From NCBI GenBank assembly GCA_002320775.1, contig DCKY01000222.1:1-10017 (forward strand): a stretch of DNA of 10,017 nucleotides, given 5' to 3'. Shown here piece after piece: positions 7,801 to 10,017 of the stretch. Position 1 is the stretch's first letter; the number at the start of each line of letters is the position of its first letter. The DNA comes from Planctomycetes bacterium UBA1662. Lineage in GTDB: Bacteria; Planctomycetota; UBA8108. Position numbers and translations under genes: made by a program. Below the pieces are notes generated by a model. The model saw only the letters and a program-made list of their open reading frames with translations, was not told the DNA's origin and did no database searches.

Positions 7801-9642
7801 TCCGATGCTGACTTTCCCGACGCGATCGAGCAGAGAATTGACGTTCTCCAATGGAGCAAGTATTTCGCCACCTTCGCGATGCTCGGTTCCACCGAGAACA
7901 GCATCGTGTTGAACAATGGCGACGACTACTTTCTCTACCACCGCTTCAGCGACGACCGCTGGGTGCTGCTGCCCTGGGATCTCGACAGCTGCTTTGACCA
8001 GGCGAACCAGGAGCTCTTCCGGCCGACAGTGGACCAGATCGAGCGCTTCCTGGAGCACCCCCGCTACGCCCCGGACTATCTCTGCTATATCGCAACCTTC
8101 CTCGAATCGGCCTGGGGAGATGACCAGGTCGACGCCCGGATCGACCATGTCGCCCCGCTCTTCGCCGGCGGACGGATCAACCGCCTGCGTGACTACGCCG
8201 ACCAGCGGCGAGCCTATCTCAATGAACGTATCGACACCCGCTTTGAAATCACGTCCGTACGCGGAGGAACCATCTGCGATGGCATCCTCTACCCGAACCG
8301 GGCGGTGGTGACAATCCAGGGCATCGCTCCCTCCTGCGGCTCCTCCGACATCTTTGTCGGCGAGACCCGGGCTGTCTTCGATTACAGGGATGGCATCTGG
8401 AGCGGCAACATCGAGATCAGCGAGGCCGGTGTTCTCGAGATCGTAGCCCGGGACCGCACCGGCTTCGAACGTAACCGGATCGACCTGCCGACAGATGCTC
8501 CGCTGCAGCGAAAGGCTGTCGAGGGCATCGCCGGCGAGCAGGAGGCCGGGACCGACTACATCGCCATGCTCTCTACCGACTACACGGAGGTGACGGATCC
8601 CGACGAAGACAACATCACCTGGACATTTGCCGAAGGCGTAGAGGGCTCCCTGGACCCGAACAGCCGGGCCCTGGCGGCTCCGAACGATGGTGATTTCCGC
8701 AGCCTGCTCCAATCCTCCGTCATCTACCGCCTGCGCTTCAACCAGCCCGGAACCTACCGGGGCTACTTCCGGGTTCGCGGCTTCGACCGGAACTCCAACA
8801 GCTTCTGGAGGCCGGACGGCTTTAACGTAGAGCCGAACATCAACATCAACACCGGGAACAACGGCCGTCTCCAATGGCGCAGCGAGGGAGATTACGTCGT
8901 CTCCCAGGAGGATGTCGATACGGGCAGGGTGCTCGAGTTCATCCTCGGAGTCCGGGAGTTCAGAGCCCAGATCGATGCCTTCGTTCTCAGCCTCGACGCC
9001 GACATGGTCGAACCCGAACTCAACGAGCTCTTTGGCGAAGGGCCCGACGGCGCCGCGGGAGCGTGGCCGGCGCTTAGCGTAACACCATCCAGCGAGGCCC
9101 CCCTGGAAAACGGCTCCGTGGAAATCACCTTTGATGGACGACGCTCCCACAATGGCTCCTGCGGCCAGGAAAACCTCGCGTTTGCCTGGGAGAAGCTCTC
9201 CGGACCAGTCGGTGCGACCTTCGCAGGCCCCGCCGACCTGCCGGTGCTGAGCGTCGTCTTTACCGAAGCGGGAGAATACCTCTTCCGCCTGACGGTCTCC
9301 TCGGAAGAGCTTCCCGACAGCGAGAACTCAAGAGACTTCATCCTGACCATAACCGATGAGCCTGCGCCAGGGACTGTTCCCTTCCTGCGCTGCGATTCCA
9401 ATATCGATGGAGAAATCACGCTGGCCGATGCCGTCTTCACCCTGCGTCACCTCTTCCTTGGTGACTCCGATATACGCTGCGGAGAGGCTATGGACTGCGA
9501 CAGCGATGGAGAGATCTCCCTCAGCGACGCGGTCTTCAACCTGAACTACCTCTTCCTCGGCGGCGCAATTCCAGCCAGCCCCTTCCCCGCCTGCGACAGC
9601 GGCGCCGCTGAAAATTGCGAAACCTCCAACTGCCCGGAGTGA
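4900..9642 (+). CDS. Giant secreted mosaic protein: lamin-tail domains, CotH-kinase domain, PKD-like and dockerin-like modules
   Basis: A 1580-residue exported protein. A signal peptide (residues 1-26, cleavage after PASADA) is followed by lamin-tail domain 1 (27-180, INEIHYHPAD); a jelly-roll module (195-356, with VDYDDGFVAYLNGEEIA and GDNVLAVQG); an acidic linker (357-374, a Glu run then Pro-rich); lamin-tail domain 2 (375-500, VVNELYMGG); lamin-tail domain 3 (501-652, INEIMYHPAD); an Ig-like module (657-770); and a CotH-kinase domain (about 780-1112, IRLRGSSARNCNPLSYRIQF, DGNLYRG, and DDYFLYHR then RWVLLPWDLD). Beta-sandwich modules follow (1113-1366), then a PKD-like domain (1389-1486). 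A dockerin-like pair of EF-hand loops ends the protein (Asp1499-Asp1510 and Asp1532-Asp1543, each before FLxLFLG), with a Cys-rich end. CotH kinases phosphorylate spore-coat proteins in Bacillus, but in such bacterial mosaics the substrate is unknown. A role in cell-surface attachment or matrix assembly is inference. More than ten cysteines fit an exported, disulfide-bonded protein. Confidence 0.9.
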   Translation: MNVRTRILAGISLCAAFALAPASADAQKVIINEIHYHPADGASSGEFVELYNYGERAVDIGGWLLGGAVTYVFPPETTIAADDYLVIARDADLLADRYGLERAALEGNFSGNLDNAGELLQLWTPGGYMVSFADYGESDSWPETPDGLGPSLERRSPDHEETDPRAWAASNVVGGTPGEPNSVKITSVEAPRENRVALVDRGAEFSFFKGTEAPPENWNGLDFDDGEWDSGPAGFGYGDGDDATVLDDMQENYQSVFIRHRFELADPALAQQMILSVDYDDGFVAYLNGEEIARANMDATEFNSPTIVNHEAGVVEEFPVENIGLLREGDNVLAVQGNNTGLGSSDFSLSPFLDIIEREEEEEEEDEPNPEPAPRDLVVNELYMGGVGSGWVELYNPTAETVDLGGRRIRLFPLEAGSFTFPEGLALPSGERLVRFESQLGFELDGAQAILIDDGNGRFIDSLNPRTTPAGFSSGRFPDGADNRVVFAENTPSMANRYEPRDDIVINEIMYHPADNTGGEYIELLNRSGEPVDLGGWAFTRGIDYEFPAGTTVGAGEYLVLARDPAALEKHHGLEGALGPWDGALSNTAETLLLRDANGNTADRVRFADEGSYPESPDGEGPSLELIHPGLENRYGPAWRASEEQGSPGRFNTSSLPDPAPVIVGVRHHPIIPTDQQSVRVLAIVSDDRPLQAVTLAWEVDGTEDSRRSAAMVDDGEGDDGVEGNGVYGADIPPSADREVIAFWIDAEGAGEQAVRAPTDAPERPFLYQVENSPADELRPLYRVVMRGDALRSLRNRGRGNNELLNITLVADGRAWHNRGIRLRGSSARNCNPLSYRIQFDHDSDFHGVKRINMNGCNADQQWLGLDFLRRTGTATPLAWFRRLSFNRELDPGWHLRVEVIRQTFLERVFPNDSDGNLYRGIGQANLDYRGEDAGRYRGDYRKDTNRDEDDYSDVFDLCRDFDRGETSDADFPDAIEQRIDVLQWSKYFATFAMLGSTENSIVLNNGDDYFLYHRFSDDRWVLLPWDLDSCFDQANQELFRPTVDQIERFLEHPRYAPDYLCYIATFLESAWGDDQVDARIDHVAPLFAGGRINRLRDYADQRRAYLNERIDTRFEITSVRGGTICDGILYPNRAVVTIQGIAPSCGSSDIFVGETRAVFDYRDGIWSGNIEISEAGVLEIVARDRTGFERNRIDLPTDAPLQRKAVEGIAGEQEAGTDYIAMLSTDYTEVTDPDEDNITWTFAEGVEGSLDPNSRALAAPNDGDFRSLLQSSVIYRLRFNQPGTYRGYFRVRGFDRNSNSFWRPDGFNVEPNININTGNNGRLQWRSEGDYVVSQEDVDTGRVLEFILGVREFRAQIDAFVLSLDADMVEPELNELFGEGPDGAAGAWPALSVTPSSEAPLENGSVEITFDGRRSHNGSCGQENLAFAWEKLSGPVGATFAGPADLPVLSVVFTEAGEYLFRLTVSSEELPDSENSRDFILTITDEPAPGTVPFLRCDSNIDGEITLADAVFTLRHLFLGDSDIRCGEAMDCDSDGEISLSDAVFNLNYLFLGGAIPASPFPACDSGAAENCETSNCPE
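4978..5439 (+). repeat. Lamin-tail domain copy 1 (intragenic duplicate of 6400-6855)
   Basis: Residues 27-180 of the mosaic protein. Shared landmarks with the copy at 6400-6855, in the same order, are INEI.YHPAD, GE(F/Y)(V/I)EL, VD(I/L)GGW, (A/G).(D/E)YLV(I/L)ARD, GLE, PDG.GPSLE and AW.AS. This shows an intragenic duplication that has diverged substantially in sequence. The copy between them (6022-6399) is shorter and much more divergent. Confidence 0.75.
6400..6855 (+). repeat. Lamin-tail domain copy 3 (intragenic duplicate of 4978-5439)
   Basis: Residues 501-652 of the mosaic protein. It retains the same order of motifs as copy 1, including the C-terminal PDGEGPSLE and AWRAS. It directly abuts copy 2 (residues 375-500), so copies 2 and 3 form a tandem, while copy 1 is separated by the jelly-roll module and acidic linker. 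Confidence 0.75.
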
Positions 9643-9652
9643 GACGCGTCTC
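9641..9652. repeat. 12-base perfect palindrome between the mosaic gene and the rhodanese gene
   Basis: GAGACGCGTCTC is a perfect inverted repeat beginning within the stop codon of the mosaic protein and ending 3 bases before the next ATG. It occupies the position where the ribosome binding site of the downstream gene should be, and no other clear Shine-Dalgarno sequence is present. It could fold or bind a protein and affect downstream translation, or be chance. Confidence 0.4.
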
Positions 9653-9655
9653 CTG

Positions 9656-10017
9656 ATGCCCGCAGCTCAACGAGATCCTCGACACCGAACGGCCGCCGCG
9701 GTAATGGCCGCCCTCCTGCTTTGTGGGTGCGGCGGAGAAAGCTTCCCCGGCCGGGAGCAGCTTCAGGAAGAATTTCGCCTGCTCGCCGAAGGCTTCGACC
9801 GCGAAACGGGAGCACGTCGGATCTCCACCACGGAGCTGAGAGGTCGGCTCCGGAAAAAGCAGGCGATCGTACTGGTGGACACTCGTGAGCGGCCTGAGTT
9901 CGATGTTGGCCATCTTGGCGGCGCGACCCTCCTGCCGCCGGCGCAGCTCGCAGACGGGCCGCTTGAGCTCCCCGAAGACGCCCTGGTGGTAACCTACTGC
10001 ACCGCCGGTTACCGCTC
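9656..10017 (+). CDS. Rhodanese-domain lipoprotein (partial, runs off the right edge)
   Basis: The visible 120 residues begin with a basic stretch (MPAAQRDPRHR), a hydrophobic segment and the lipobox-like LLCGC, so Cys25 would be lipidated and the protein anchored to a membrane on the outer face. A helical stretch (about 29-50) is followed by a rhodanese-like domain with ELRGRLRKKQAIVLVDTRE, EFDVGHLGGA and the active-site loop CTAGYR (Cys115 to Arg120), matching the CxxGxR pattern. Single rhodanese domains transfer sulfur or sense sulfur or redox compounds; the substrate here is unknown. The gene begins 13 bases after the mosaic protein gene and is probably co-transcribed. The ATG at 9656 is chosen because it supplies the positive n-region; the ATG at 9704 would start inside the hydrophobic segment. 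The C-terminal end is not visible. Confidence 0.85.
   Translation, partial: MPAAQRDPRHRTAAAVMAALLLCGCGGESFPGREQLQEEFRLLAEGFDRETGARRISTTELRGRLRKKQAIVLVDTRERPEFDVGHLGGATLLPPAQLADGPLELPEDALVVTYCTAGYR

Noticed and set aside
7552..9150. 532-codon open frame on the minus strand inside the mosaic gene
   Set aside because: It is antisense to the CotH-kinase region and the following beta-sandwich modules; the translation has no known motif and looks like a reading-frame shadow of GC-rich coding sequence.

Overview
The window carries six protein-coding genes and no RNA gene, CRISPR array or insertion sequence that I can support. GC content looks high and coding density is high. Three things suggest a Planctomycetota-type bacterium, or a neighbouring uncultured phylum: a very large exported mosaic protein joining lamin-tail domains, a CotH-kinase domain and a C-terminal dockerin-like EF-hand pair (spacing DxNxDGxIxxxD followed by FLxxLFLG); a DUF6807 ('PmoA-like') secreted protein; and an archaeal-genre aspartyl-tRNA synthetase. 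This assignment is inference; no marker gene here settles it.

Layout. Bases 1-4742 are a block on the minus strand, read from right to left: an N-terminally anchored Amidase_2/PGRP peptidoglycan amidase (4083-4742), purF for the first step of purine synthesis (2303-3970), a DUF6807 secreted protein (874-2094), and the N-terminal part of aspS (1-789, running off the left edge). The genes are separated by gaps of 84-208 bases. A good sigma70-like promoter precedes purF and weaker candidates precede the DUF6807 gene and aspS, so these look like separately controlled housekeeping genes rather than one operon. From 4900 rightwards the strand switches: the 1580-residue mosaic protein (4900-9642) is followed after 13 bases by a rhodanese-domain lipoprotein (9656 to the right edge), probably in the same transcript.

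How they fit together. purF and aspS are core metabolism. The residues that decide tRNA specificity in archaeal-type AspRS read His24 and Pro78, which predicts a non-discriminating enzyme feeding Asp-tRNA(Asn) to a GatCAB amidotransferase. The amidase, DUF6807 protein, mosaic protein and rhodanese lipoprotein are all predicted to be exported or membrane-anchored, but no shared pathway is evident. The mosaic protein is the most unusual item: a divergent CotH-type kinase domain embedded in adhesive or structural beta-sandwich modules with a Ca2+-binding tail, in a Gram-negative-like context with no spore-coat genes nearby. I found no clear evidence of a wholly new multi-gene system.
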